Shown here: one piece after another, positions 1 through 7,530 of the stretch
Position numbering within the stretch: position 1 is the stretch's first letter
How the letters are laid out: each line of letters opens with the position of its first letter
Source: Methylobacillus methanolivorans
Lineage (GTDB): Bacteria > Pseudomonadota > Gammaproteobacteria > Burkholderiales > Methylophilaceae
Reading direction: 5' to 3'
NCBI RefSeq assembly: GCF_020531845.1
Contig: NZ_JAJAVF010000002.1
Coordinates: 1,399,543 to 1,463,542 of the forward strand
Length of the DNA: 64,000 nt
Made by a program: the position numbers and the translations under genes
Notes under the pieces: model-generated
What the model was told of the DNA's origin: nothing
The model's database searches: none
What the model saw: only the letters and a program-made list of their open reading frames with translations

Positions 1-1
1 G

Positions 2-970
2 TTTATTCCAGCCACCAGCGCTGAATCAGCGGGGCCACCTCGCTACAACTTACAACTGCAAATATTCATCGCCCTACTTGCCAGCCTGCTATTTAGTGCA
101 GGTTTCGCTCTTTACCTCAGTCGACCGATCAAGTTGCTACGCAAGGCCAGTCGCAGGCTTGCCGAGGGTGACTTAAGCGTACGGGTCAGCCCGGAACTGG
201 GGAATCGGAACGATGAGCTGATCGAGTTGGGAGCAGACTTCGACTATATGGCGACGCGACTGCAAACCCTGCTGGACGCACAACGTCTGCTATTACACGA
301 TGTATCGCATGAGCTACGCTCGCCAGTGGCCCGCATGCGGCTGGCAGTGGGCCTAGCACAACAACAGCCAGAAAAACTGGCATCTGCCTTGAGTCGCATT
401 GAGCGTGAAACCGAGAGACTGGACGAGCTATTAGGCCAGATGCTGACGCTGTCGCGCCTGGAATCTGGTATCAGTAGCGAAAGCAGTGAAAAACTGAGCC
501 TCAATGACTTATTAGCCACCATTGTGCAGGATGCCAATTTTGAGGCACAAGCGATGGGTAGCAATATCCAGTTCAAAGCATCGCATGAAGTCATCCTGCA
601 TGGACATTATGAATTGCTACGCCGCGCTTTCGAGAACATCATTCGCAACGCGCTCAAATACAATCAGGCTGGCGAATCTATAGAAGTTTCCATCCGCCAG
701 GATCATCAAGCCCTGACAGTAGAAGTACGAGATCATGGGCCTGGCCTGCCGGATACAGAGACGCAATCCGTGTTTCAACCTTTTTACCGCGTACAAGGCA
801 CGGATAAGCCAGGCCATATCGGCTATGGACTAGGGCTGGCCATTGCGAAACGAGCAATTGAGCATCATCAAGGCAATATCGTGCTAAGTAACTGCGAGGA
901 TGGCGGGCTATGCGTACGTTGCTCATTCCCCTTATCCATCACCAGTAACTCTTCGCCTATTGCAGGGTAA
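2..970 (+). CDS. Two-component sensor histidine kinase, 5' end cut off by window edge
   Basis: The frame is open from base 2, so the true start lies before the window; 322 residues are visible. In order there are a short periplasmic tail, one membrane segment (bases about 60-125, rich in Leu/Phe/Ala), a HAMP linker, a HisKA box (HDVSHELRSP, phosphoacceptor His near base 308), the N box (ENIIRNALKYN), and the G boxes DHGPGLP and GYGLGLAIAKR. This is the normal layout of an OmpR-partner kinase of the CpxA/RstB type. It should autophosphorylate on His and pass phosphate to a response regulator presumably encoded just upstream. The periplasmic sensor is mostly missing, so the signal cannot be told. 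Its stop codon overlaps the end of the gene on the opposite strand. Confidence 0.93.
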   Translation, partial: FIPATSAESAGPPRYNLQLQIFIALLASLLFSAGFALYLSRPIKLLRKASRRLAEGDLSVRVSPELGNRNDELIELGADFDYMATRLQTLLDAQRLLLHDVSHELRSPVARMRLAVGLAQQQPEKLASALSRIERETERLDELLGQMLTLSRLESGISSESSEKLSLNDLLATIVQDANFEAQAMGSNIQFKASHEVILHGHYELLRRAFENIIRNALKYNQAGESIEVSIRQDHQALTVEVRDHGPGLPDTETQSVFQPFYRVQGTDKPGHIGYGLGLAIAKRAIEHHQGNIVLSNCEDGGLCVRCSFPLSITSNSSPIAG

Positions 971-1268
971 AGGTGTAATTAGGGCTGAGCTCCAATGCAT
1001 AACCATGCGGGATTTCCGCACTATGCCGCGCCGTACGTAACTGCCCTGGCAATGCACGTGGCAGTAAGTATTCGTAATGTAGAGAGTCATCGGTTGACTG
1101 CAGTTGCGCTTTGGGGACTCTTAACACGCGCTCCGGACGCTTGCTGTCATGAGCGGGTTCATGAATCCAGCGCAATGCCAGGCAAATATCATCCTGATGC
1201 TCGAATGCATCGCTAAGATAGATGTCATCGGCATCATCAAATGCCACACACACCTTGAACAACTCCAT
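957..1268 (-). CDS. Small hypothetical protein
   Basis: A 103-residue soluble, acidic protein that I do not recognise. It starts MELFKVCVAFDDADDIYLSDAF and has no signal peptide or membrane segment. An ATG four codons upstream (1280) is possible, but the GGAAAG lying between the two ATGs fits a ribosome site for the inner one. The 3' end overlaps the kinase gene by 14 bases, tail to tail. The coding sense is supported by balanced composition and a full-length frame in otherwise gene-poor DNA. Function unknown. Confidence 0.5.
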   Translation of the reverse strand: MELFKVCVAFDDADDIYLSDAFEHQDDICLALRWIHEPAHDSKRPERVLRVPKAQLQSTDDSLHYEYLLPRALPGQLRTARHSAEIPHGYALELSPNYTFTLQ

Positions 1269-1403
1269 GTCGCTTTCCATTTTTGCTGTTATTTATAGGT
1301 AGCGACATCATCCACAAATCTGATGCTATTCGCAGTCAGCAAGGACTGAAGCTGATGTAGGACAATACTGATAGAAATAGACAGCTTGCTTGGCTGATGC
1401 ATT

Positions 1404-1442
1404 TATCTTAACATTAAGATAACTTATCTTTACATTAAGATA
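1404..1442. promoter_or_regulatory. Tandem palindromic operators of the MarR gene
   Basis: Two 18-bp palindromes lie side by side. TATCTTAACATTAAGATA (1404-1421) is perfect, 8-2-8. TATCTTTACATTAAGATA (1425-1442) has one mismatch. Their starts are 21 bp apart, two helical turns, so two dimers could bind the same face. The second copy ends two bases before the ATG of the MarR-family gene. MarR proteins bind palindromes of about this size in their own promoters, so autoregulation of the repressor and its coupled transporter is the natural reading. Confidence 0.8.
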
Positions 1443-1444
1443 TT

Positions 1445-1951
1445 ATGCCCACATCCAACCAACCCCAAGACCATATTGACGACCTGATTAACGATTGGAA
1501 GCATATTGCACCAAGCAGGAACTATGCTGACATGGAACTGGCCACACGCTTGCTTCGCAGCGTCACGCTTCTCGTCAAACACATCATGCCAGTTATTCAG
1601 GATGCAGGCCTGAACCAAGGAGAGTTTGATGTGCTTGCCACGTTAAGCCGCAATGGCGGCACACTTTCTCCCACCGAGCTATATCAGCGCCTGCTTATCA
1701 CCTCAGGTGCCATGACCAACCGCCTGGACTGCCTCGAAAACAAAGGCTTGGTTCAACGCCGGGCAAATCCGGCTGATAAACGCAGTATGGAAGTCAAGCT
1801 GACTCCCGAGGGGCGCATGCTATTTGAACCTTTGCTAGAGCTTTACCTGGCCAAGCTGGCCAGTACATTCAACCCGCTTGAACAAGCGGATAAAACCGCG
1901 ATCAATCATGGCTTGCGCCAGCTATTGCTCAGCCTCGAAGGGGAACAATAA
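1445..1951 (+). CDS. MarR family transcriptional regulator
   Basis: A 168-residue winged-helix repressor. Residues 1-40 form the dimerisation arm. The winged helix spans about 55-130, with the recognition region LLITSGAMTNRLDCLENKGLV and the wing RRANPADKRSMEVKLTPEG. MarR dimers usually release DNA when they bind a phenolic or other small ligand, or when a Cys is oxidised. The stop codon overlaps the start of the MFS gene (TAATG), so the two are translationally coupled and the transporter substrate is probably the inducer. There is no Shine-Dalgarno sequence before the ATG because operator DNA runs up to it. A leaderless mRNA or the later ATG at 1532 are alternatives; family homology at the N-terminus favours 1445. 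Confidence 0.88.
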   Translation: MPTSNQPQDHIDDLINDWKHIAPSRNYADMELATRLLRSVTLLVKHIMPVIQDAGLNQGEFDVLATLSRNGGTLSPTELYQRLLITSGAMTNRLDCLENKGLVQRRANPADKRSMEVKLTPEGRMLFEPLLELYLAKLASTFNPLEQADKTAINHGLRQLLLSLEGEQ

Positions 1952-3102
1952 TGCACAAGCTCCCCGTCATCCTCTTGCTAGTATTATTAGGGCTCAACTT
2001 ACGCCCGGTGATGGCTTCTATCGGCCCACTGACTGAATACCTGCTGCAAAGCTGGCACCTAAGTTATAGCTGGATTTCCCTGCTCAATGGCCTACCCATC
2101 GTCATGATGGGGCTGGGAGCACTTAGCAGCCAATGGCTACTAAGCCGAGCTGACTTGCGACGTTTGCTCGCCCTGGCCTTGATCATACTGGGCATCAGCA
2201 CATTGAGTCGCCTGTTCAATCAAAACCCAGCCAGCATGATTTTATCCTCCATCATTGCAGGCCTAGGCATTGCCTTGGTACAAGCATTTCTGCCTATCGT
2301 CATCAAACGCCAATGGCCAGCACAAACAGCATCCTTGATGGGGATGTATGTCTCGGCCATCATGGCCGGGGCAGCCATATCAGCCGCACTCGCCCCGCAG
2401 ATACTGCATGTGAGTAATATCGCCTGGGCATTGGGAGGCTGGGGCTTGTTGGCACTCCCTACCCTATTGCTGTTGCTATGGTTGGTACCTGCCATGCCAC
2501 ATACTGCCGCCGCAAATGCCAAGGTCACATTGAAGCCCGGGCGTTTCTGGCGACTGGCTGGCTTTTTTGGCTTGGGAACGTCAGGCTTCACTTGCATGCT
2601 AGCCTGGCTACCGCCGCACTTCATTGATCTTGGCTATGATGCCACGACAGCAGGGTTGGCGTTATCACTACTCAGCGCCACTGAAGTCATCTCTGGCTTA
2701 CTGCTATCGCAACTTGCCGCCAAGTCTCCAGACAGGCGTCCCTGGATCATACTGGCACTGCTACTGGCGATTGCAGGTATGCTCTGCCTAAATGCCGGAG
2801 CACAGATGGCGTGGGCAGGGGTGATTCTGGCAGGATGTGGTGTAGGAGCATTATTTCCCTTGAGCTTAATCGCCTGCATGGATCACCTGGAAGACGCGCA
2901 ATCTGCCGGGATATTGACCGCGAACGTGCAAGGGGTAGGCTATTTGATTGCGGGAGCGTCACCAATACTGGCAGGCATGCTGCGCGATGCATTGCATGAT
3001 TTCAGCATGGTCTGGCTTGGCTTAGCGCTCATCTTCGTCATCACCATGGGACTAGGCTGTGGGTTTGATCCGAAGCGATACGCCTTGCATATCAGGCACT
3101 AA
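1951..3102 (+). CDS. MFS transporter, CynX/NimT type
   Basis: A 383-residue inner-membrane protein with about 12 hydrophobic helices. The N-terminal NLRPVMASIGPL is the signature of the cyanate/nitroimidazole permease branch (CynX, NimT/YeaN) of the major facilitator superfamily. Members export or import small anionic or heterocyclic compounds using the proton gradient. The substrate cannot be read from sequence. The gene is coupled by a one-base overlap to the MarR gene, so it is probably an efflux pump induced by its substrate. No neighbouring cyanase is present, which argues against cyanate uptake. Confidence 0.85.
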   Translation: MHKLPVILLLVLLGLNLRPVMASIGPLTEYLLQSWHLSYSWISLLNGLPIVMMGLGALSSQWLLSRADLRRLLALALIILGISTLSRLFNQNPASMILSSIIAGLGIALVQAFLPIVIKRQWPAQTASLMGMYVSAIMAGAAISAALAPQILHVSNIAWALGGWGLLALPTLLLLLWLVPAMPHTAAANAKVTLKPGRFWRLAGFFGLGTSGFTCMLAWLPPHFIDLGYDATTAGLALSLLSATEVISGLLLSQLAAKSPDRRPWIILALLLAIAGMLCLNAGAQMAWAGVILAGCGVGALFPLSLIACMDHLEDAQSAGILTANVQGVGYLIAGASPILAGMLRDALHDFSMVWLGLALIFVITMGLGCGFDPKRYALHIRH

Positions 3103-3182
3103 CGCAATTTGTGAAGCGATCCAGTCAGTGACACTATCACTAGGCTGGATCGTAAAGGAATTGATACTGTTTCTATACTGGC

Positions 3183-3512
3183 TTACTTGGTGAAAAAAAG
3201 CTTGATGCGACGATAGATGCGACCAACCAAGTTGCCATCCAGTTGATAATGCTTGTGCAGTGGCTGCTTGACTTCCCAGGTGCAGCGCAATCCAGCGGGG
3301 AAAGTCACCAGATCGCCCTTGCGGAAAGTGACGGAAGCGCTGCCATCATTCGGCGTGATCACGACTTCACCTTCGAGGATATAAGCAATTTCCTGCTCAG
3401 GGAACACCCAGGGAAATGTCGACACTTCCTTGGACCAGGTAGGCCACTTGGTGACTCCTAAGGTTTCCAGGCGGGTGGAGGATGGCTTGTTTTCAATGAC
3501 AATCTTGCTCAT
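3183..3512 (-). CDS. Cupin domain protein (Cupin_3 / DUF861-like)
   Basis: A 109-residue single-domain cupin. The conserved run from about residue 25 (WPTWSKEVSTFPW) through ILEGEVVITPNDG and FRKGDLVTFPAGLRCTWEV matches the DUF861 barrel found in (S)-ureidoglycine aminohydrolase-like and EutQ-like proteins. The usual metal-binding His/Glu set is incomplete here, so it may not be an enzyme. It stands alone on its strand, converging with the MFS gene. Physiological role unknown. Confidence 0.75.
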   Translation of the reverse strand: MSKIVIENKPSSTRLETLGVTKWPTWSKEVSTFPWVFPEQEIAYILEGEVVITPNDGSASVTFRKGDLVTFPAGLRCTWEVKQPLHKHYQLDGNLVGRIYRRIKLFFTK

Positions 3513-3553
3513 GCTAGCTGCTTTCGGTCTTGCCTCTTCCTGCTTGGGCCAGA

Positions 3554-3604
3554 GGCGTTAAAATGATCCTGACAACGCCAGGGAAAAGGCGTTATGGTAA
3601 CGCC
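3554..3604 (+). promoter_or_regulatory. Overlapping hairpins around a start codon
   Basis: The heptamer GGCGTTA occurs at 3554-3560 and 3588-3594, and its complement AACGCC at 3574-3579 and 3599-3604. This allows a hairpin 3554/3579 and a perfect 17-bp inverted repeat GGCGTTATGGTAACGCC (3588-3604) that encloses the ATG at 3594. The two 3' and 5' arms are interchangeable, so alternative folding is possible. A protein-binding operator is the other reading. Confidence 0.45.
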
Positions 3605-3953
3605 CTATTGCGCAAAGACCAACCACCCCATATACATGACAACCTCAACTATTCATTGGCCAGCATTGATCCAGCATCTTGGTGATGCTGAATTAGCCTT
3701 GCTGAATGACGCCGCAGCTTTCGCCACCTGGCCTATGCCTACCACATCAACAAGGTTGATAGATGCCACAGGCCAGATACTCATACCAAGTCCGGATAAG
3801 CATTTGACCGTCAATGGTCAAGCTACGTTAAGTGAAATACTGACGCTCATCCGTCAGCATGCCCTGCTAGAGGGTGTTTGCTGCACATCCAAACTAGGCG
3901 CAGCCAGCATCCCCGAGGCCTTTGCAATACTCGCCAGCCTGATAAAGGATTAA
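3594..3953 (+). CDS. Small conserved protein, probably DUF4144 family
   Basis: A 119-residue soluble protein. The block starting IHWPALIQHLGDAELALLND and the later LLEGVCCTSKLG resemble the DUF4144 family, whose function is not known. The ATG at 3594 has a purine-rich stretch before it (GGGAAAAGG) but sits inside a palindrome; the ATG at 3636 (MTTSTIHWP) matches the usual family start better. It is followed after three bases by the DUF3820 gene, a pairing I recall from other proteobacteria, which suggests a shared role. Confidence 0.6.
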   Translation: MVTPYCAKTNHPIYMTTSTIHWPALIQHLGDAELALLNDAAAFATWPMPTTSTRLIDATGQILIPSPDKHLTVNGQATLSEILTLIRQHALLEGVCCTSKLGAASIPEAFAILASLIKD

Positions 3954-3956
3954 GGC

Positions 3957-4169
3957 ATGAATCAGCACGACCTTGAGCTACTGGTCACCCGCACCATGCC
4001 ATTCGGCAAATACAAAGGCCGCTTGATTGCCGACCTACCCGGCAACTACCTCAATTGGTTTGCACGAGAGGGCTTTCCTCCCGGTGAATTGGGCAAGTTG
4101 CTAGCCTTGATGCAAGAGCTCGACCACAATGGCCTTGCTGATCTGCTGAAGCCTTTGCGCAACCAATAA
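3957..4169 (+). CDS. DUF3820 family protein
   Basis: A 70-residue protein carrying the DUF3820 signature MPFGKYKGRLIADLPGNYL followed by WFAREGFPPGELG. The family is annotated as a putative quorum-sensing-regulated virulence factor in pseudomonads and structurally resembles part of an exonuclease-like fold; its biochemical role is unproven. The length is normal for the family. It sits three bases behind the preceding small gene and is clearly cotranscribed with it. Confidence 0.85.
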   Translation: MNQHDLELLVTRTMPFGKYKGRLIADLPGNYLNWFAREGFPPGELGKLLALMQELDHNGLADLLKPLRNQ

Positions 4170-4177
4170 GTCTCTCA

Positions 4178-4951
4178 TCAAGATGGGCGCCTATTAACGC
4201 TGGTCAAGCTTCTCAAGCGTGTTAGCCAGGTGCAAGCTGGCATTTGTGCGTGCAATCGCAACTGACGCTGATAAGCCAAGACCAGCAGTAGCAGCGTTAC
4301 ACTGGCTAACCAGCCCGACCATAAAGTATGGCTCAGGAAATGTGCACCCCGCATTTGCTGAATCCAGCCCATGGCAAGACCCACCGACAACCCAGCAAAA
4401 AACACGCCCAACGCCCGGCGTGGGTGATGAGGCAGCCAAAACACACAAAGTGATGCCAGCCACAACCCAGTGCTGGCATGCCCAGCTGGGAAGCAATGGC
4501 CAGGTACCCACCCTGCAGGCACATGATCAAACATCTTGAGGTATGGCACATGACCGCCATAACGGTCTATATCCCACGGGCAATTCAGGGCCGATGTACG
4601 CTTGATGCCACGAATCACGGCTGGCACTAGGATAGAAGCCCAAGCGACAATCTGCAGGCGATAGCGCCAGAAATCCGGCATACGGCGAATGCGCCAGATT
4701 TTGTCGATCAGCATTACCACCAGCAAGATGGTCCCACTGTTGATAATGAAATTTTTCAGGCTGCCATGGGCAAAATCCGTGGCAAACCAGCTGTTGCGCC
4801 AAGGGAAGTCATGCAAGGCTGCATCAAAAAACCAATCCTCCAGCCACACATCAATATGAGTGAAATGTTCCAATGCCAACATTGCCAGCGCTGCCAGGAA
4901 TAGTGTAGCCAAAATAGGCCGTAAAGGCACAATACTGTTAGCCATGCGCAT
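4178..4951 (-). CDS. PAP2 family membrane phosphatase
   Basis: A 257-residue inner-membrane protein with about six hydrophobic segments. The PAP2 active-site motifs are visible: the first in KRTSALNCPWD, the second PAGHAST, the third RGAHFLSHTLWSGW with the catalytic His. Such enzymes dephosphorylate lipid pyrophosphates or lipid A on the periplasmic side. The start at 4951 was chosen because AAGGGG lies six bases upstream; it overlaps the sulfatase gene by 14 bases, so the pair is translationally coupled. That coupling suggests a product of the sulfatase reaction, such as a lipid headgroup by-product, as substrate (inference). Confidence 0.85.
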   Translation of the reverse strand: MRMANSIVPLRPILATLFLAALAMLALEHFTHIDVWLEDWFFDAALHDFPWRNSWFATDFAHGSLKNFIINSGTILLVVMLIDKIWRIRRMPDFWRYRLQIVAWASILVPAVIRGIKRTSALNCPWDIDRYGGHVPYLKMFDHVPAGWVPGHCFPAGHASTGLWLASLCVFWLPHHPRRALGVFFAGLSVGLAMGWIQQMRGAHFLSHTLWSGWLASVTLLLLVLAYQRQLRLHAQMPACTWLTRLRSLTSVNRRPS

Positions 4952-6926
4952 GACGGACCCCTTCTGCCAGCAAGCGCCCAGGTAGCACATACTTGAGGGC
5001 ACCGCGCTGGAATGCATGTGACGCACTCTGGTAATAGGCAATGGCTTCCTGCCTTAGCCCCTCATCTACCGCAATCGGCGTCGCCTCAAAATCTGTTGGA
5101 TTAATGCTAAATGCTGTCACCTTGCCTTTGGGCGACAATACGATCAACTGGTCACGCTTGTAATAACCCAAATCCTGATAATTGCTGATGAACGCTCGTG
5201 GCTCGCTTAAATTTTCCGCAAACATCGACTCACCGAAAAACCCTTGCTGGGGCAAGCCAAGTACCTGCATCAGGGTCGGCGCAATATCAATCTGGCTGGC
5301 CATACGGTCATAACTACCCGCGACCAACAAGTCGGGCGCATAAAAAATCAAGGGAATATGGTAACGAGCAACAGGCAGACTGGTTTTCCCCGCAACCGAG
5401 GCGCAATGATCCGCCACAATCACGAACAGGGTGTCCTTAAACCAGGGCTTGCTACGCGCCTGCTCAATGAAATGACCGATCGCATAATCGGTATAAGCCA
5501 CAGCACCGCTACGCGTCCCCTGCTCCGCCTGTACACGACCATCAGGGAAGGTATAAGGGCGATGGTTGCTGGTCGTCATCACCTGTGCCATAAAAGGCTT
5601 GCCTTGCGCATAGGCTGCATCCAGCGTGGTCAAGGTATTGGCAAACAGACTTTCATCCGCAACGCCCCAAATGTTTTCTGCTGCAATAGTATTGGCAGGA
5701 AAATCGGTGCGATCAACTACCCGATAATCATTATTCCGGAAGTAATAATTCATATTGTCGAACACACCATAGCCGCCGTAGATAAAGTAACTAGCCATAT
5801 CATGGCTTTGCAGTTGCTCTCCCAGGGTAACCAAGTGCTCATTATTCGGGCGATGGATTACCGCCTGCCCCGGAATAGGCGGCGTACCGAGCGAGAGCGC
5901 TTCCAGGCCCCTTACCGTGCGCGTACCACTGGCATAAAGGTGGGTAAATTTCAGCCCTTCAGTAGCCAATTTATCCAAAGCAGGTGTCAAGCCAGCTTGA
6001 CCACCGAAACTGGCAAGATAATCAGCCGATAAACTCTCCACGGTCACCAGCACAATATTCTTCGGCCTACGCTTGAAATTGGCTGGCAGGCCACCCACTG
6101 AACGTATCGTAGATGCATCGAGACTAGCCAAGTGCATCGCACCCTGGCCATCCCCCACGTGCAGCCCCACTGACGCCAACACTTGCGAGGCCTGCTGCTC
6201 TGGCAACGTGGCATAAAAGCGATCATAGTCAAGCTCATTACGGCGCATCGCCGCAGCCAATGCAAACACACCATTGCTCGCCAACTCTTGTGCGTAATGG
6301 TTACGACTCTCGGCCTGATCAAGGTTGGCAAACTGTGTTGCCGCCATAGGCAACGCAATCGCGGTAGCGACCAAAGCAATACGGGTACGCCAGCCATGTG
6401 GGCTGGCCTTGATGGTCAATATGCGTCCTAAGCCCCAGGTCAAACCTGTTGCCACCATGGCGATGGCCGCCAAAATGGCAGGAACAGGATACGACTCCCA
6501 AATATTACCTAGCACTTCATGGGTGTAGACCAGATAATCCACCGCGATAAAATTAAAGCGCGTGGTGAATTCCTGCCAGAAAATGAACTCAGCCACCACA
6601 CCAAACATCAGCAAGGCCGTCACCGCCCCTAATAGCCACCACCTGAACACTGTTGCAGCACGACTGATTCTGAGACGATTAGGTAGCACGCCACTCAGTA
6701 ACAATAACGGTGCTAGGAGATATGTCAGTGTCCAAGTATCAAACCAAGCCCCCAAGGCCAGCACATGAAAAGCATCCCCCCATCCTGGGCCGACCTTGCC
6801 TAAATCTAGCCACAGCACCATGCGCAATATCAACCAGAGCATCATGGCCACCATGGCCAATACGACACTCAACGACCATGTGCGCTTTGTCCGTGATAGG
6901 CCCCGAGAAAATTGAGGAGTTGGCAT
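4938..6926 (-). CDS. LTA synthase family sulfatase-type phosphotransferase
   Basis: A 662-residue enzyme with about five N-terminal membrane helices (residues 15-210) and a periplasmic alkaline-phosphatase-fold domain from about residue 285. Metal and active-site motifs are visible: VTVESLSADYL, the nucleophile Thr in GTRTVRGLEAL, and the metal-binding VIVADHCAS. Family members transfer glycerophosphate or phosphoethanolamine from phospholipids to a polymer or glycan (LtaS, OpgB and relatives). In a Gram-negative, decoration of periplasmic glucan or an envelope glycan is likelier than lipoteichoic acid synthesis. The PAP2 gene overlaps its end. Confidence 0.85.
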   Translation of the reverse strand: MPTPQFSRGLSRTKRTWSLSVVLAMVAMMLWLILRMVLWLDLGKVGPGWGDAFHVLALGAWFDTWTLTYLLAPLLLLSGVLPNRLRISRAATVFRWWLLGAVTALLMFGVVAEFIFWQEFTTRFNFIAVDYLVYTHEVLGNIWESYPVPAILAAIAMVATGLTWGLGRILTIKASPHGWRTRIALVATAIALPMAATQFANLDQAESRNHYAQELASNGVFALAAAMRRNELDYDRFYATLPEQQASQVLASVGLHVGDGQGAMHLASLDASTIRSVGGLPANFKRRPKNIVLVTVESLSADYLASFGGQAGLTPALDKLATEGLKFTHLYASGTRTVRGLEALSLGTPPIPGQAVIHRPNNEHLVTLGEQLQSHDMASYFIYGGYGVFDNMNYYFRNNDYRVVDRTDFPANTIAAENIWGVADESLFANTLTTLDAAYAQGKPFMAQVMTTSNHRPYTFPDGRVQAEQGTRSGAVAYTDYAIGHFIEQARSKPWFKDTLFVIVADHCASVAGKTSLPVARYHIPLIFYAPDLLVAGSYDRMASQIDIAPTLMQVLGLPQQGFFGESMFAENLSEPRAFISNYQDLGYYKRDQLIVLSPKGKVTAFSINPTDFEATPIAVDEGLRQEAIAYYQSASHAFQRGALKYVLPGRLLAEGVRHAHG

Positions 6927-7179
6927 CGATTCATTCCCTTAAACAAGATATGTCTAAGAGGGCAAATGCCATTCCACTTCATCAGCGTGATTGATAAAGA
7001 AAGGCAGCAATCCTTAACATGATGATTATTTAAATAATTTTACATATGTAAAATCCAGTCTAAACTTACCAAGCTCTTGAAAAAACTCATGATCAACAAA
7101 ACATGCAGGTATTTTTTGCAGAGTGCAGCTATCGAGACTGCAATAAATGAAGTACTAATGATGGATTGTGAAGGACACA

Positions 7180-7279
7180 GAAATGAAAACGCCGGGCAAA
7201 AGCCCGGCGTTGGATTGTGAGTCTTCCGCCAGGGGGGGATGGCTTGGACTCGATAGTCTAAAATAGACTAGTACTTCAC
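7180..7279 (-). ncRNA. Candidate sigma-54-dependent small RNA with three hairpins
   Basis: If the sigma-54-type promoter at 7290-7305 is used, transcription begins near 7279 and reads leftward. About 100 bases follow with no start codon leading to a useful frame and three stems: a perfect 7-3-7 hairpin (7254-7270); a two-part stem GAGTC/GACTC plus GCCA/TGGC (7219-7251) whose loop reads UCCCCCCC; and a 10-bp GC-rich terminator stem (7188-7211) followed by TTTTCATTT. C-rich loops in bacterial small RNAs often pair with Shine-Dalgarno sequences. An alternative is that this is a leader with an attenuator before the LTA-synthase-type gene. The RNA is inferred, not shown. Confidence 0.5.
7188..7211 (-). 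terminator. Rho-independent terminator (leftward)
   Basis: A perfect 10-bp stem AACGCCGGGC/GCCCGGCGTT with a four-base loop. Read on the minus strand it is followed by TTTTCATTT. It lies 260 bases before the sulfatase gene and would end any leftward transcript from the 7279 region. Confidence 0.8.
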
Positions 7280-7289
7280 TGGAACATAT

Positions 7290-7305
7290 AGCATCATTCA
7301 TGCCA
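7290..7305 (-). promoter_or_regulatory. Sigma-54-type (-24/-12) promoter
   Basis: The minus strand reads TGGCATGAATGATGCT. The invariant GG and GC pairs are separated by exactly ten bases, as in the consensus TGGCAC-N5-TTGC. Two enhancer-like inverted repeats lie about 100 and 180 bases upstream of the predicted start at 7279, which is the usual place for activator binding to sigma-54 promoters. Confidence 0.6.
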
Positions 7306-7372
7306 ACCAACATAACAAATTGATTTTAAATATAATATTTAAATTTATTAGCGACCCTGGCAATCTTAACTC

Positions 7373-7388
7373 GTCTCAAAAAAGAGAC
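7373..7388. repeat. Enhancer-like inverted repeat, copy 1
   Basis: GTCTC-AAAAAA-GAGAC, identical to the second copy at 7452-7467. Centred near -101 relative to the predicted sigma-54 start. Five-base arms separated by six A residues suit a dimeric activator binding two successive major grooves. Confidence 0.7.
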
Positions 7389-7451
7389 ATACCCCCCGCA
7401 ACTTATGACACTACAATTCAATATCTCATTGTTTTAAATACAAAACATGTC

Positions 7452-7467
7452 GTCTCAAAAAAGAGAC
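7452..7467. repeat. Enhancer-like inverted repeat, copy 2
   Basis: Second identical copy of GTCTC-AAAAAA-GAGAC, 79 bp from the first and near -180 from the predicted start. The identity extends by a base or two outside the arms (C before, A after), while the DNA between the copies is unrelated, so the motif itself is under selection. Confidence 0.7.
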
Positions 7468-7530
7468 ACCCCGGTAACATCTAAATGAAACATGGTGCAA
7501 TATCTCAGCTGGGGCCCATGACACAATGCC

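Noticed and set aside
5244..6032. A 262-residue open frame on the plus strand
   Set aside because: It lies wholly antisense to the catalytic domain of the LTA-synthase-type gene, has no ribosome site and resembles no family.
7373..7467. Minimal CRISPR-like array
   Set aside because: Only two copies of a 16-bp element with a 63-bp gap and no cas genes; the palindromic, promoter-linked placement fits activator sites better.
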